This document shows positions 23,001-32,817 of a DNA stretch of 64,000 bases, piece after piece. The stretch's first letter is position 1; the number at the start of each line of letters is the position of its first letter. Origin of the DNA: Furcasterigmium furcatum. Its lineage: Eukaryota; Ascomycota; Sordariomycetes; Glomerellales; Plectosphaerellaceae. The notes beneath the pieces are model-generated. The model did not search any database and had not been told where the DNA came from. It was given only the letters and a program-made list of their open reading frames with translations. The stretch lies in NCBI GenBank assembly GCA_001599815.1, contig BCIA01000005.1, positions 3,914,472-3,978,471 of the forward strand, read 5' to 3'. A program made the translations under genes and the position numbers.

Positions 23001-23227
23001 TACACCGGAAACCATTGGGCCCGGGGTCAGCGGCCACAGGGGAAGTGCAGGCGTTTTCTATGCACGGCATCGTCGCCCGGCGTCTTCCAGACAGACAGGG
23101 ACATGAGGTCTATGAGAGGATAGGGACGTTTGTGGTGGAAGCCAGGGATTCTCTGCACATGAAGAGGGTGTCTAAAGGCATCTTAGAGGCATCGGGATGT
23201 ACAAGTAGAACTGTTAGAATTGTGTAA
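20023..23227 (+). CDS. membrane-anchored HET-domain (heterokaryon incompatibility) protein
   Basis: Exons 20023-20962 and 21030-23227, joined over a 67-bp GTAAGT...CAG intron in phase 1, give 1045 residues. The N-terminus has two or three hydrophobic helices (about 19-46 and 51-84) and a third amphipathic segment near 128-142. Cys-pair motifs CKSCARVL and CHLCTTLW precede the HET domain, which begins with the LALSHCWG block (about residues 386-393), followed by YIWIDSLCIIQ and the GRAWAFQERMLSRRMIHF block. The C-terminal half is long, basic in part, and resembles the variable tails of HET proteins, with a WSWMSID block. HET domains act in allorecognition and programmed cell death of fused hyphae. 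Transmembrane helices ahead of a HET domain are uncommon. The two-exon join is well supported but should be confirmed by transcript. Confidence 0.85.
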
Positions 23228-24090
23228 GAGAGAGCAAGCGTGCCCAAGTCGAGATGTGGCTGAGCCGCGCCTGTAGAGTGCAGCAAGAACGCTAGTCCGA
23301 ATCAGTCCACTCTCACTTGCACGTGGAGGGACTCAGCGTGAGGGGAGTTCAAGTCGAGACCGGCGCCCCCTGTAAATTTACCACCGTCAAAACACCAAGA
23401 CCACCTCCACTTCGGGTCGGTGGCAGAGGCGGCCCCGAGGAATTGCTTTTTTGTAAGAGAATGACACGATGGCTCAGCCTGCTGCATCCCATCTCAACGG
23501 CTTTTCCCCGTCTGATTCTGATTACCTACTTGTCCGGGCCCAGTCTTGACGGAAGTTCCCTCGGACGGCGGCCGCAAAGTCCATCGGATGTTGAGGTGGC
23601 GGTGATCATCGCCTATCGCGCAAATCGGCCTCCCCTCGAGGACCGGGCGCGCAATACCACGCTGGCTGACGGGCAGAGCGACTGACAGACTGCGGGCGCG
23701 AGTCTGATCTCCAAGTAATCTCCCGCAGGAGAGGGCCGTGCCAGAACTCGTGGGCTCGCGACCCTCCGGCGACCCGTGGTCGAGGCTCTGTGCGCCGCCC
23801 GCACAGACTCTCCATGACGATGCCGCATGCTGGGAGAAGGGGCCCAAGACATGATCCATCCAAACATCCAGAGGGAGGGAGGGCAACGGGCACCCAAGGC
23901 ACCCTCCCCTCGCGGGTACGAGAACTTCAAAAAGCCTCGCCCCCCTCCGGACTCTCCGAGTCTTGCCACGCCGGACTGAATCGTCATCTTGTCTCTCCTT
24001 CGCGCCCCTTTTCGCCGTCTGTCGTTTTTCTGCTGGCCTGCGGAGACGGAAGAAGCAATAATCAGGCCTCCCTAACAACACCGACGACTC

Positions 24091-24101
24091 CATATATATA
24101 T
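24091..24101 (+). promoter_or_regulatory. TATA-like element
   Basis: CATATATATAT in otherwise GC-rich sequence, about 680 nt upstream of the start at 24779 and just before a pyrimidine-rich, nearly ATG-free stretch. Suggested core promoter; the start site is not mapped. Confidence 0.45.
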
Positions 24102-24294
24102 CGAGCGTCCTCTATCGCGTCTGACTCGGAGCATCACTACCAAACGGGGCACTCCGCTACGCTACACCTGACTCACCTGTACTAATACCCCAGGAGTACC
24201 AACCACTTGCTCCGAGAGTCTTTCCCTGTCCGTCCTGTTCTCCGGCTAGAACAGAACGACAATCACCACCGCGAGCGCAACCCTGCGGACATTA

Positions 24295-24303
24295 ATGCCA
24301 TAA
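24295..24303 (+). promoter_or_regulatory. two-codon upstream ORF (ATG CCA TAA)
   Basis: The only ATG between the TATA-like element and the proposed start codon at 24779. It encodes Met-Pro and stops at once. Minimal upstream ORFs can lower re-initiation downstream; regulation here is inferred. Confidence 0.45.
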
Positions 24304-24778
24304 TAACCCACACGGCCCTGCAACCAAAGATCCTTTCCCGCCCTGGACGTACCCCTTGCACTGTCAAGATCCCGGTCGACGATCCTTACACCCATCGCCC
24401 CCCTGCTTCGCTTCCACCACCGAGGCAGACAGAACCTTCATTCAGGACTTCATAAAGGGTCTGGACGTCTCTCACTCCCTCCTACGACAGAGTCGCACTC
24501 GGCATCTTGTCAAAGAGGTCCCTACTACAACCTTGCCGCCTCGACTGCGAACCAGCCATTGGCGACAGATTGCCATCAGGGGTTGGTTGCATCTGCTCTC
24601 ACCTGTGCGACTTACACCCTGACACACACACAAACTGTCTTGGTCGACATCGCCCCTCAGCTCTGTACCGGTGCTACCACACCGACGAGGGAGATTTGAA
24701 TCTGCACTTCCCCTCCTCAGGCCCCCGGCTGGCTTTCACCCTTCTCTGCTCAGCCGAGACTCACCCGCCACTCTCACG

Positions 24779-26044
24779 ATGCCTGGCTTGATACCCCTCA
24801 TGCTTCACACGCCTCCCGGGCAGGGCTCGAGAAACAGCGTCGTCTATGCGCCCAACCCTCACCAAGGCCACGCCCTCTCACTCACCTCCGCCAAGGACCA
24901 TCACAGGAGAATGGTCTCGCTCGACTCAAATCCTACCGGAAAGCCCAAGAGCGGCCTGAGACGGCTGTCTCTCCAGGCCCCAGGCGCGCTGCCCGTTCTC
25001 CCGTATACCTCGTCAGAGTGGAGCGCCTCCGTCGCCGAGATCAAGCGTCACTATATCAACCGCAAGTACCGTCTCTGCTCTGCGCGGTGCTCCGAGATCC
25101 TCGACAACATCAAGTCCGATGTAAGCGATCAGTCCGCCTTCCCGCTCCCCCTGAGCACCCCGACTAACACACTCAAGGCCAACGTCGAGCCCGCATATCT
25201 CATTTACCTCCACTTCTATGCCGCCAGCTCCTCAGAGATGCTCGCCCGTCCCTTGAACCCGTCATCCCCCTACCGCTCAAGGCTCCTCCACCAGGCCCGC
25301 CAGCACTACTCCCGCGCGTCCACCCTCATCCAGGACGCCGACGACTCCATCTGCCGCCTCTCCCGGCCCTCCTCTGCCGCCACCACTTCCTCTTCCTCTT
25401 CTTCTTCCTCCTCGAGGATGCACTCGCCCTCCAGTTCCATCTCCTCCCGGACCTCTTCCGAGCTCTCCTTCGACGAGCCCGAGCCCCTCGCTCCCAGCCT
25501 CAAGCTTCGCGGCCACTCGCGCGCCCCCAGCAAGAAGCGCGTTACCTTCTGCGACGAGCCCGCAATACGCCCCGATTCCCCAACCCTCGGCTTCGAAGAC
25601 CTCGCCCTCCGTTGCCCCTCCCGCCAAGACGACATCGCCCCCTACGTCCCGGCGCCCCGGCAGCAGCGACACTCCCGGCAGCCCTCTATTGCCAGCCTGC
25701 CCCCCACCCCTGAGCCTCCCGTCGAGAGCGACGATGACCTCACCTTCCTCCGCGAGCGGTCCATTCACCGCTACTCCGCCCTCCTGGCCGGTCTCAGGGC
25801 CCAGGTCTCCTCGCACCTCGCCTCCCTGGACGCCGAGGTCGCCGCGGCCGCCGGGTCCGGGGCCAGGATGAGCTTTAGTCTTCCCTCCCGCGCGGCCTCG
25901 CCCGCCGGCGAGGACGGGGAGCCGCAGTCCCTCGACCTGCGGGCTCGTATCGAGCGACTGCGCGCTGCTGGGTGGCAGCGAAAGCGGTTCGACGCGAAGA
26001 AGTACGAGGACCTGAGGGAGAGCGTCCTCGCCGAGATGGCCTAG
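24779..26044 (+). CDS. unrecognised Ser-rich fungal protein
   Basis: Exons 24779-25120 and 25178-26044 give 402 residues. The 57-nt segment at 25121-25177 has a GTAAGC donor, a CTAAC branch site and an AAG acceptor; it is in frame and would otherwise add 19 low-complexity residues. The start is the first ATG after a long leader. The conserved-looking core runs from about residue 80 to 190: an EIKRHYINRKYRLC segment, then EPAYLIYLHFYAASS after the splice, suggesting a helical (TPR-like) fold. After it come a poly-Ser run (about 200-230), a basic/Ser-rich disordered part with a KKRVTF motif, and two C-terminal helices. I do not recognise the family. No catalytic motif, signal peptide or membrane helix is evident. 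Confidence 0.75.
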   Translation: MPGLIPLMLHTPPGQGSRNSVVYAPNPHQGHALSLTSAKDHHRRMVSLDSNPTGKPKSGLRRLSLQAPGALPVLPYTSSEWSASVAEIKRHYINRKYRLCSARCSEILDNIKSDVSDQSAFPLPLSTPTNTLKANVEPAYLIYLHFYAASSSEMLARPLNPSSPYRSRLLHQARQHYSRASTLIQDADDSICRLSRPSSAATTSSSSSSSSSRMHSPSSSISSRTSSELSFDEPEPLAPSLKLRGHSRAPSKKRVTFCDEPAIRPDSPTLGFEDLALRCPSRQDDIAPYVPAPRQQRHSRQPSIASLPPTPEPPVESDDDLTFLRERSIHRYSALLAGLRAQVSSHLASLDAEVAAAAGSGARMSFSLPSRAASPAGEDGEPQSLDLRARIERLRAAGWQRKRFDAKKYEDLRESVLAEMA

Positions 26045-27122
26045 GGTGGCGCGTCTCGGGGAACGAGTCCAGAGGTCATGATCGATCTTAGCGCTCCTCC
26101 CGTGCCTCGTGCACATACAATCAACCTTCTCCACGCTCCTTGGTCATGAATTTTACGTTTTGAGGCGTCGGCGCATTGCTGCATAGCTCCAACGCGCAGC
26201 TGGACGGCGCCATGCTCAGACATGTCTTTTTCCTTTTTTACTCTGCGGGTGACGAGGCGGAAAAGGTGTAATGTCTGCTCATGATCTTCAGTTCTTCCTC
26301 TGATGTCCACTTCCAGATGACCTCTCCTGGCAGCGGTTCTCATGGAGAAGGGTCCGTTTTCTGGATTTCTTATTTTTCTTCGGCCCCTCTTAAAAGAGGG
26401 AGCACATATTGGATTCGACAGCCGCCTGCCGCGCAGCGAGCGTCATCCTGTACATCAGGTTCTCGGCTGTCCTACAGTGGGGGACAGCCACATTGTACAC
26501 ACGAACGAAAGGGTCTTGGTTCTTGGGAGAGGAATGGGATGATACCACTTTGCGTTTGATTTGAGGGGCAACTTAGGCAGATATTGAATTGAGCTGAATC
26601 AATCACGCAAGCAAGTTGGCAAGCATGCAAGAGAGGACCAAGAAGTCAGAGTGTTGTCATCACTGAATCACCTGCTCGAGAATTTGCGTGGTGTCTCCCC
26701 GACACGTCGACATCCTTCTGAGGTCCTCGGTACCGTCCAAGCGTGGAAAGGCGTCTTTGTCAAAAATTCAGCAGCCTGTTGCCATCCACCTTCACCTTCA
26801 TTCACCAAACACAAAGGAGAATGTCACTGCCAGCCTCGAGACATCCCACGGCGGCCCGTGGCAATGCCAGGCCAGGGAAGAAGCGGCGCACAATGTCCAG
26901 GAGCTCGAGGCATTCACACACCGCACTACACCCAAAGCGCTGATGAGCAGACAGAACTCAGTCGGAAATGACCCCCTTTTGATGTCAAAAAGATAGAACA
27001 CGCATCGCCCACGGGCCCCAGATAAGCAAGCACACAGCCCTGGGCACTCCTCCCACGCATCAAATTGGTATCGTTGCGTCCCTCATAACCCAAGCAGAAC
27101 CCGCCCTTCGTGCCTCGCCGGC
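26045..27122. other. convergent intergenic
   Basis: Between the stops of the Ser-rich protein (+) and the kinase (-). No gene-like frame is found, only short open frames without motifs. Confidence 0.55.
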
Positions 27123-28662
27123 TCAGCCCTGAAAGCTGCGTCTCCTGGCCTCCTTCTCGGCCTCCTCCTTGACCGTGAGCGTCTCCTTCTGCGCCTTCAT
27201 CTCGCGCACCTTCGCCTGCACCACCTCGCGGAAGATGGCTCGCTTGACCGCCTTGGACATGGCGCGCCGGTCGTGCTGCACCGCCGCCGGCTGGCCCTGC
27301 GCAGACTTCTCGTAGCGGAAGTCCGTGTCGTCCGGGTCGTCCTCCTGCACCTTGAGCGACTCGATGCGGTTCGCGAGCTTGACCATCTCGATGCCGCGGC
27401 GCAGCTTGGCCTTGGCCATGTACGCCTTGATCTCGGGGAGCAAGTTGTGGTCGGTCGCGTTCTCGCCGCTGAGCCAGGGGTGGCGGAGCGCCTCCTGCGG
27501 GCGGGTGTCAGCGGACTCGGTTCCGGCGGGCGGGGGGATTGGAAGTAACAACTAGGGGAACTCACGTCACTGGACCAGCGCTTCTCGGGCTCGGGCTGGA
27601 GGAGCTTCAGGATGAACTCCTTGGCGTCCGGGCTGACGTCCCGCCAGTAGCGCTCGTGGAAGACGACTTGCGCGTTGGTGCACTCGTCGATGAGATCCTG
27701 GAGGCTCTCGGAGCGGAAGGGCGAGTAGCCGCAGAGCAGGGTGTAGGTGATGACGCCCATGGACCACATGTCGACGGGCTTGCCGTGGCCGCGCTTGAGC
27801 ATGACTTCGGGCGCGGCGTAGCCGAATGAGCCGGCCATGGTGGTGAGGACCTCGTCCTTGCGGTCGAGCATTTTGGCGATACCGAAATCGGCCAAGACGA
27901 GGTCAGACTCGAGGTCACGGCTGATGTAGAGAAGGTTCTCGGGCTTGAGGTCTGGGGACTTGTGAGCCGGCCGCGCGTCACGGGGCCAGGAGAAAGGGGG
28001 AGGGAGCCTTACCGCGGTGGACGACATTGTTCTGGTGGAGGTAGTTGACGGCCTCCAGGACCTGCCTGATAGTCTGCGAGGCATCCTTCTCGGTGAACTT
28101 TCCCTGCTCACAAATACGATCGAACAGCTCGCCGCCGGTAGCCAACTGAGTAACAATGTAGTATTTGTCCTGGTGCAGGTGACGGTTAGCGGCATGGACC
28201 GGGAAAGGGGGCGAGACAGGGGCCATACCCTCGACTCGAACCAGTCGACAAACTTGACAATGTGAGGGTGGTGGAGACGCTGGAGCATGTCGAGCTCGTC
28301 GTATACCATCCTCTCGTTGCCCTTGACGTTCTTCTTCAGGATGATCTTGATTGCGACCTTGCCCGTCGGCCCGTCAGCCTCGCGGACGATGCCGTAGGTA
28401 CCGGCACCCAGTGTCCGACCGAATCGGTATTTGGACCTGATAGACGTTAGAGTTGTGGCATGAGATGTCGAGAGGGGGGCGCACTTCTTGTCGTAGCTCT
28501 CGGGTTGGCCATTGAGGCGATTAAGCATGCCGGAGACTGCGAGGGAGACGTGGTCAGCGGATGGTCGTCACATGGCGCATCAACTTGGGACAATGGTGGC
28601 AAGAGCTCAATGGCGAGCTGGCGCAGGTAGCAGCATGTCGGCGAGGGCAACTTACAACTCAT
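27123..28662 (-). CDS. calcium/calmodulin-dependent protein kinase (CaMKI type)
   Basis: Six exons, 28662-28656, 28536-28485, 28436-28229, 28169-28013, 27951-27566 and 27494-27123, sum to 393 residues. The first coding exon is only 7 nt. The kinase domain starts near residue 24: glycine loop GAGTYG (30-35), catalytic Lys at about 50 (VAIKIILKK), HRDLKPEN (about 143, split by an intron), DFGIAK, activation loop TTMAGSFGYAAPE with the phosphorylatable Thr, and subdomain IX DMWSMGV. After the domain a basic amphipathic stretch (KLRRGIEMVKLANRI) is the expected autoinhibitory and calmodulin-binding region, followed by a charged coiled tail. It is a Ser/Thr kinase acting downstream of Ca2+ signals in growth and stress. 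Length and domain order match filamentous-fungal CaMKs. Confidence 0.94.
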
Positions 28663-29738
28663 GGTGGGCAAGACGTCAAGTGTAGCTGGCTGGTGGAAGA
28701 AGTTGGAGTGGAGGGGTGAGATTCGTTCGTTCGCCCGGGATCAGGCTGCGGGGTGATAACGGGTCGACAGCTCTCTCGGCGGGGAATGAGTTGCAGGCGA
28801 CGAAGTTCTGGGGGTTCCGGAGTCTCAAGACGCCGAGGATGTGAGCTGCAGCTCTCGGGATTGTCTGTGGACAGGTGGTAGATGTCAGGAATAAGTCTCC
28901 GGCGATGTCCTGGTGCGAATCGTCGTGGCCTTGGGGGTGACTGCTTGGTGCGATGTGGGGTACGTACACGCGCTGGAGCTGGAGCGGGGTGTAAGAAGGA
29001 ATGATCAGAAGGATCGGGGTGAGCTTCAGCTGGACGCCAAAGTATCCGCTGGTTGTATCGTCGGTCGATGGTGACGGATGTAAAGATAGTGAGAAAGTCG
29101 GCTAGTGGGCGCCTTGGATATGTTAAGTTATGGTCTCGCGATGGTCAGTACCTACGTCGGGAAAGGCGAGAGGACGTAGGACCAAGGCTTGTGCTCAGCC
29201 GCAGCTTCTTACGAAAAGGAGGGGCAGACGAGAGGGCCGGGAGAGCGTGGTGAGACTGGGCTCCCATCTTGATCGAAGACAGGGCCGGGCGCAGGGGGGA
29301 AGAGGGGGAGGGGATGGGAGACGGGGGAAGGGGATTGGTGGGCAGCGGCCGGCCATCGCCGGGTAGGTGGGTCGCAAACCTGGAACGGGTGCACCTATGC
29401 GCGGGAAGGTGCTGGGGGCTCACAGCGAACTCAAGCACTGAACAGGGACCCCCGTCCGCCTTACAGCCCGGCCGTTAGGGGCGAGAGTGGCGTCCCATCG
29501 AGCTGCCATACTCAGCCGCTGGAGGCATCCAATCCAGCTTGCTCCTTGCAGTGGATGGTCGTAAGGCTACGGACCAGCTCTGGCCCCCAACGCCGGAGAT
29601 TAGATGGGCGCTTGAGCATCTATGAATAGAAGGGAGCATTCGCATTCCTGCTGTGCAAACAAAGGCCTGCTCGAAACCGTACGACCTGCGACTATCGTAA
29701 TTCATGTCGCGGGGCGAATACAGACAGACCACAGGCGT
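28663..29738. other. intergenic, kinase promoter and 3' side of the ABM gene
   Basis: About 1.1 kb. It includes a purine-rich stretch at 29260-29340 (pyrimidine-rich on the kinase strand, a likely leader or promoter tract). No supportable gene. Confidence 0.55.
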
Positions 29739-30487
29739 TCAAGCGAGATCGCCAGGCCTCTCGAGACTTCGGCTGGCCAGTGTGAAGGACAAAACTGCGA
29801 CGCTGCCCTCCAGTCCCTTGATATCCTTCATTGCCTGAGCATACGCATCGGCCTTGGAATAGCTCTCCTGGGCGTCGATGCCTGACCAGCTGACGAAGCT
29901 CATCAGGATCGAGCCTGTCTGTCCGTCGGATCCTCTTATGGGAAAGTCGTTCTCTGAACCCCAACCATGGCCAACTCGTTGGACACCAGCTGACTCCTTG
30001 AACCCGTCGCTGAGGATTTGCTGCAACTGCGACGCCTTCCTATCCCTGTCGGACGCAGAAGTGTCCGCGGGGAAGTAGGCAAGGATGATCTCCGTCAGAG
30101 GCGACTTGAGGACGGCCGAGGACGGGACCATGGCAACATGCTTGGTGAATTCGCCATGAGTGCAGATCTTGGGAATGTCCTTGACCGCCTCGGCGCCGTA
30201 TCTGGTCAGGTCTTGCGCTCAGCCGGTGCTCTCCATGTATTCGGGCGTTGACAGGTTCCTTACGCTCGAGCAAACGCCTCGTGCTGCTCTTGAGAATCCC
30301 AGTCGAAAAAGGCCCAGAGCCTCAAAGGATCCTGGACCTCCAGACCCCATATTACTCTCTGGGGACCGCCGGGCTTCGTGGTGACGGTCTGCCAGATGTT
30401 TTTGAGGATCTTGCCCTCTGGGGTGGTCTCATCCATGATATCGATGCCAGGCTTGACGCCCATACAGCCGACTTCGGTGATAGTCAT
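29739..30487 (-). CDS. two-repeat dimeric alpha-beta barrel (ABM-like) protein
   Basis: Exons 30487-30264 and 30201-29739, joined over a 62-bp GTAAGG...CAG intron in phase 2, give 228 residues. Two roughly 100-residue halves each look like an antibiotic-biosynthesis-monooxygenase/EthD-type ferredoxin-like barrel: the first has the strand pair VIWGLEVQDPLRLWAFFDW followed by a helix, the second GSILMSFVSWSGIDAQESY and a C-terminal VAVLSFTL strand. There is no signal peptide or membrane segment, so it is probably cytosolic. Such proteins include cofactor-free monooxygenases and heme- or stress-related barrels; no catalytic residue can be assigned. The family call is from fold-like pattern only and the function is unknown. 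Confidence 0.7.
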
Positions 30488-31468
30488 GTTGAACAGATTT
30501 GGTGGAGTAATTGTTTGCGATGTAGTGAGAACATTCGTCGATACCCTCGTGTTTAAATACCTAGGGTAGGGGCGCAGACGAGAAGCTTCGACCTGGTACG
30601 ACTGCCTGCTCTTCAGAGGCAATTACGCACGCGGGGTGACGTACAATGATTCTCGATCAAGATCGCTCCACGACATGACAATGGAGAGAATAGGTAGGTA
30701 GGCTGCTAGCATGGCCCCGCGAGGTCCCGACAACAACCCGCGCTGAACGCCCATGAAACAGTACCCCAAGGCACCAGCCTGGAAGACCATAACCCGAGGT
30801 CGATGCCTACGAGCCGAGTGAGGACGTTTGGCAGTCAAGTAAGGTGGCCGTGCTGACAGACATCGATGATGGTGCGTACCCAAGACGGGAGTGGTAGGTA
30901 CTCAGGTTGCCAGTAGTGCTGGATGTGAATAAGGCGTCGTCGAACATGAGGTGGTCAGCGGCTTCTGACGCGGGCATCTCTCTCCCCTCATTGGCCTATG
31001 ACGTGGTGAACCTCGCGTTTGGAGGGAAGGCGCATCCCTTCTGAGTAGGCAGGTACCTACCAACTACCTAGGCCCGGGAGCTGCATGGATTTGTCCTAAC
31101 CTGGCAGTCCACTGTCTCCCTTTCCCATCCATACTACTTCGTCCCCGGAAGCAGTTTTCTTCAGTTCGGCGAGTTCGTCGTCAGCAACAGGTTTACTGCG
31201 CGCGACCGGTTCTACCTACCGTACTTCGTAGTGCTGTCTCGTCACCACAAAGACTGCCTCGGCCGCGCGCAATCGCGGGGTACCTTTCCACGTCTCACGT
31301 TGCCGTGCCCCTCGCGGCCTCGCCCCTCCTCTGCCTACCCAGAGGCCGGCAGGGGTGATCGCCGCTAGTCGCCCAAGGTGCAACTCGCCGACCATATCCA
31401 TTCCACCCCGTCATCGCATGCCTTCGAGCACCTAAACATCTCTCTTGCGCCGCGCGCACGCTGTCAAC
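30488..31468. other. divergent promoter region rich in TAGGTA/TACCTA motifs
   Basis: Between the ABM-like gene (-) and the E2 gene (+). It contains several TAGGTA or TACCTA motifs at 30691-30702, 30893-30900, 31051-31070 and 31211-31220, one forming the palindrome AGGTACCT. No gene is supported. Confidence 0.55.
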
Positions 31469-32079
31469 ATGGCGACGAGCTTCGCCTCGAAGCGCCTGGC
31501 CAAGGAGCTGACCAAGGTACGCAAACACAATTCCCAGGAACCCCCGCTCTCCCTTGGCTTCACACGCTGATCTCGCCATATGCATCCAGCTCAACACTGG
31601 CCTTCCGCCCGGCATCGACCTCGTTGCCGCTGACAACTTTGATGAGTGGTTGCTGGACATTCGGGTTCTCGACGACAACCCAATCTACCGCGACCAGATA
31701 TATCGGCTCAAGTTCAAGTTCACTCGTCAATATCCCATCGGTACGCCTTCCCTCCCCGCTCCCCCGTGCCCCGCGCGCAGCGTTGGTGCTTCGAGGCTAA
31801 CTCGCCTCAGAACCCCCCGAAGTCGTCTTTGTGCAGGTATCCGACAGACCGATCCCGATACACCCTCACATCTACTCAAACGGCATCATCTGCCTCGACC
31901 TCCTCGGCACCCAGGGCTGGAGCCCCGTGCAGAATGTCGAGACCATCTGCATGAGCATCCAGAGCATGTTGACCGGCAACACCAAGAACGAGCGACCGCC
32001 AGGCGACGAAGATTTTGTGCGAAGCAACAGGCAGCGACCGCGCGACATTGACTTTTACTACCACGACAACACTGTTTAG
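31469..32079 (+). CDS. ubiquitin-conjugating enzyme E2, UBE2W type
   Basis: Exons 31469-31516, 31590-31740 and 31811-32079 encode 155 residues. The UBC fold is complete: N-terminal helix KRLAKELTK, the PPGI loop, the tyrosine-proline block RQYPIEPPEVVF, the HPHIYSNG motif and active-site Cys in GIICLDLL, then WSP and the crossover helices. The C-terminus ends in a DFYYHDNTV tail, which resembles UBE2W (WWYHDDTC in the animal protein) rather than the canonical E2 C-terminal helix. Family knowledge: UBE2W transfers ubiquitin to protein N-termini. Budding yeast lacks a clear homologue. Introns are 73 and 70 bp. The partner E3 is unknown. Confidence 0.9.
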
Positions 32080-32817
32080 AGTGTAGAGAGACCGTACAGG
32101 CGTGTGGGCTTCGACCAGGGCGGTGTCTGGCGGCGTTGGAGCGAAGAACAAGAATCACAGGGACGATATCATCGGGCCAATGTGTATCAGGACATCCACG
32201 GCCCCATGGGGAAATGGAGTTCTGCGGCGACTGTGGGATCAGAAGCGTACGCTTGAATCACCCGAGAAACAGACCAAGACGAGACCAAATGAAGCATGGA
32301 TACGACGTCGGGGCGCTGCCGTTGTGTTTGTTCGGAGCGGAGGGTGCAAGGTGACATCACAACTGATGAGCCTCGGAGGGTTTTCTGGTACCCATCGACA
32401 GACGAGGGCCAGGTGCGAGGCGTTTGTGTCATGCCATCTGAGTGCTGAATACAAACGCATTTATTACCGTCATGGAACGGATCCTCAGTAGTTATGTGCA
32501 AGTGAGCGAGCAGGGATACGGTGCTCAGCAACACGGCAGTTGTGGATGGTTTGAGAGAGATGCCTATTACAACCATGACCCTCCGGCTTCTGGAAGTTCT
32601 CGATTTCACTGGCAGTGATGCAAGGCAGCAACCATGGCCCGCCCGACGGAGTGCTTGCCGGTCCACTTAATGTGCCCCGCTGACGCAGCTCACCCGACTG
32701 CCACGGCGGACCAGGCCAATGTGATCCGCCCATGAACCTCAAGCTCGGCCAGAGCTCTTGAAACTCGCACACTCACCGCACCGCGCCGCCCTCACCCCTT
32801 CGCATGGAGGGCCCATC
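32080..32817. other. intergenic between E2 and VPS33 genes
   Basis: Tandem genes 0.74 kb apart. Holds the E2 3' UTR and the VPS33 promoter; no motif-bearing frame is seen. Confidence 0.55.

Larger units (their letters stand above)
23228..24778. other. promoter and long 5' leader of the Ser-rich protein gene
   Basis: After the HET stop, about 0.85 kb shows no gene. A TATA-like run lies at 24091-24100, and downstream of it a CT/CA-rich stretch of about 650 nt contains only one ATG before the proposed start at 24779. It reads as a long untranslated leader. Confidence 0.55.
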
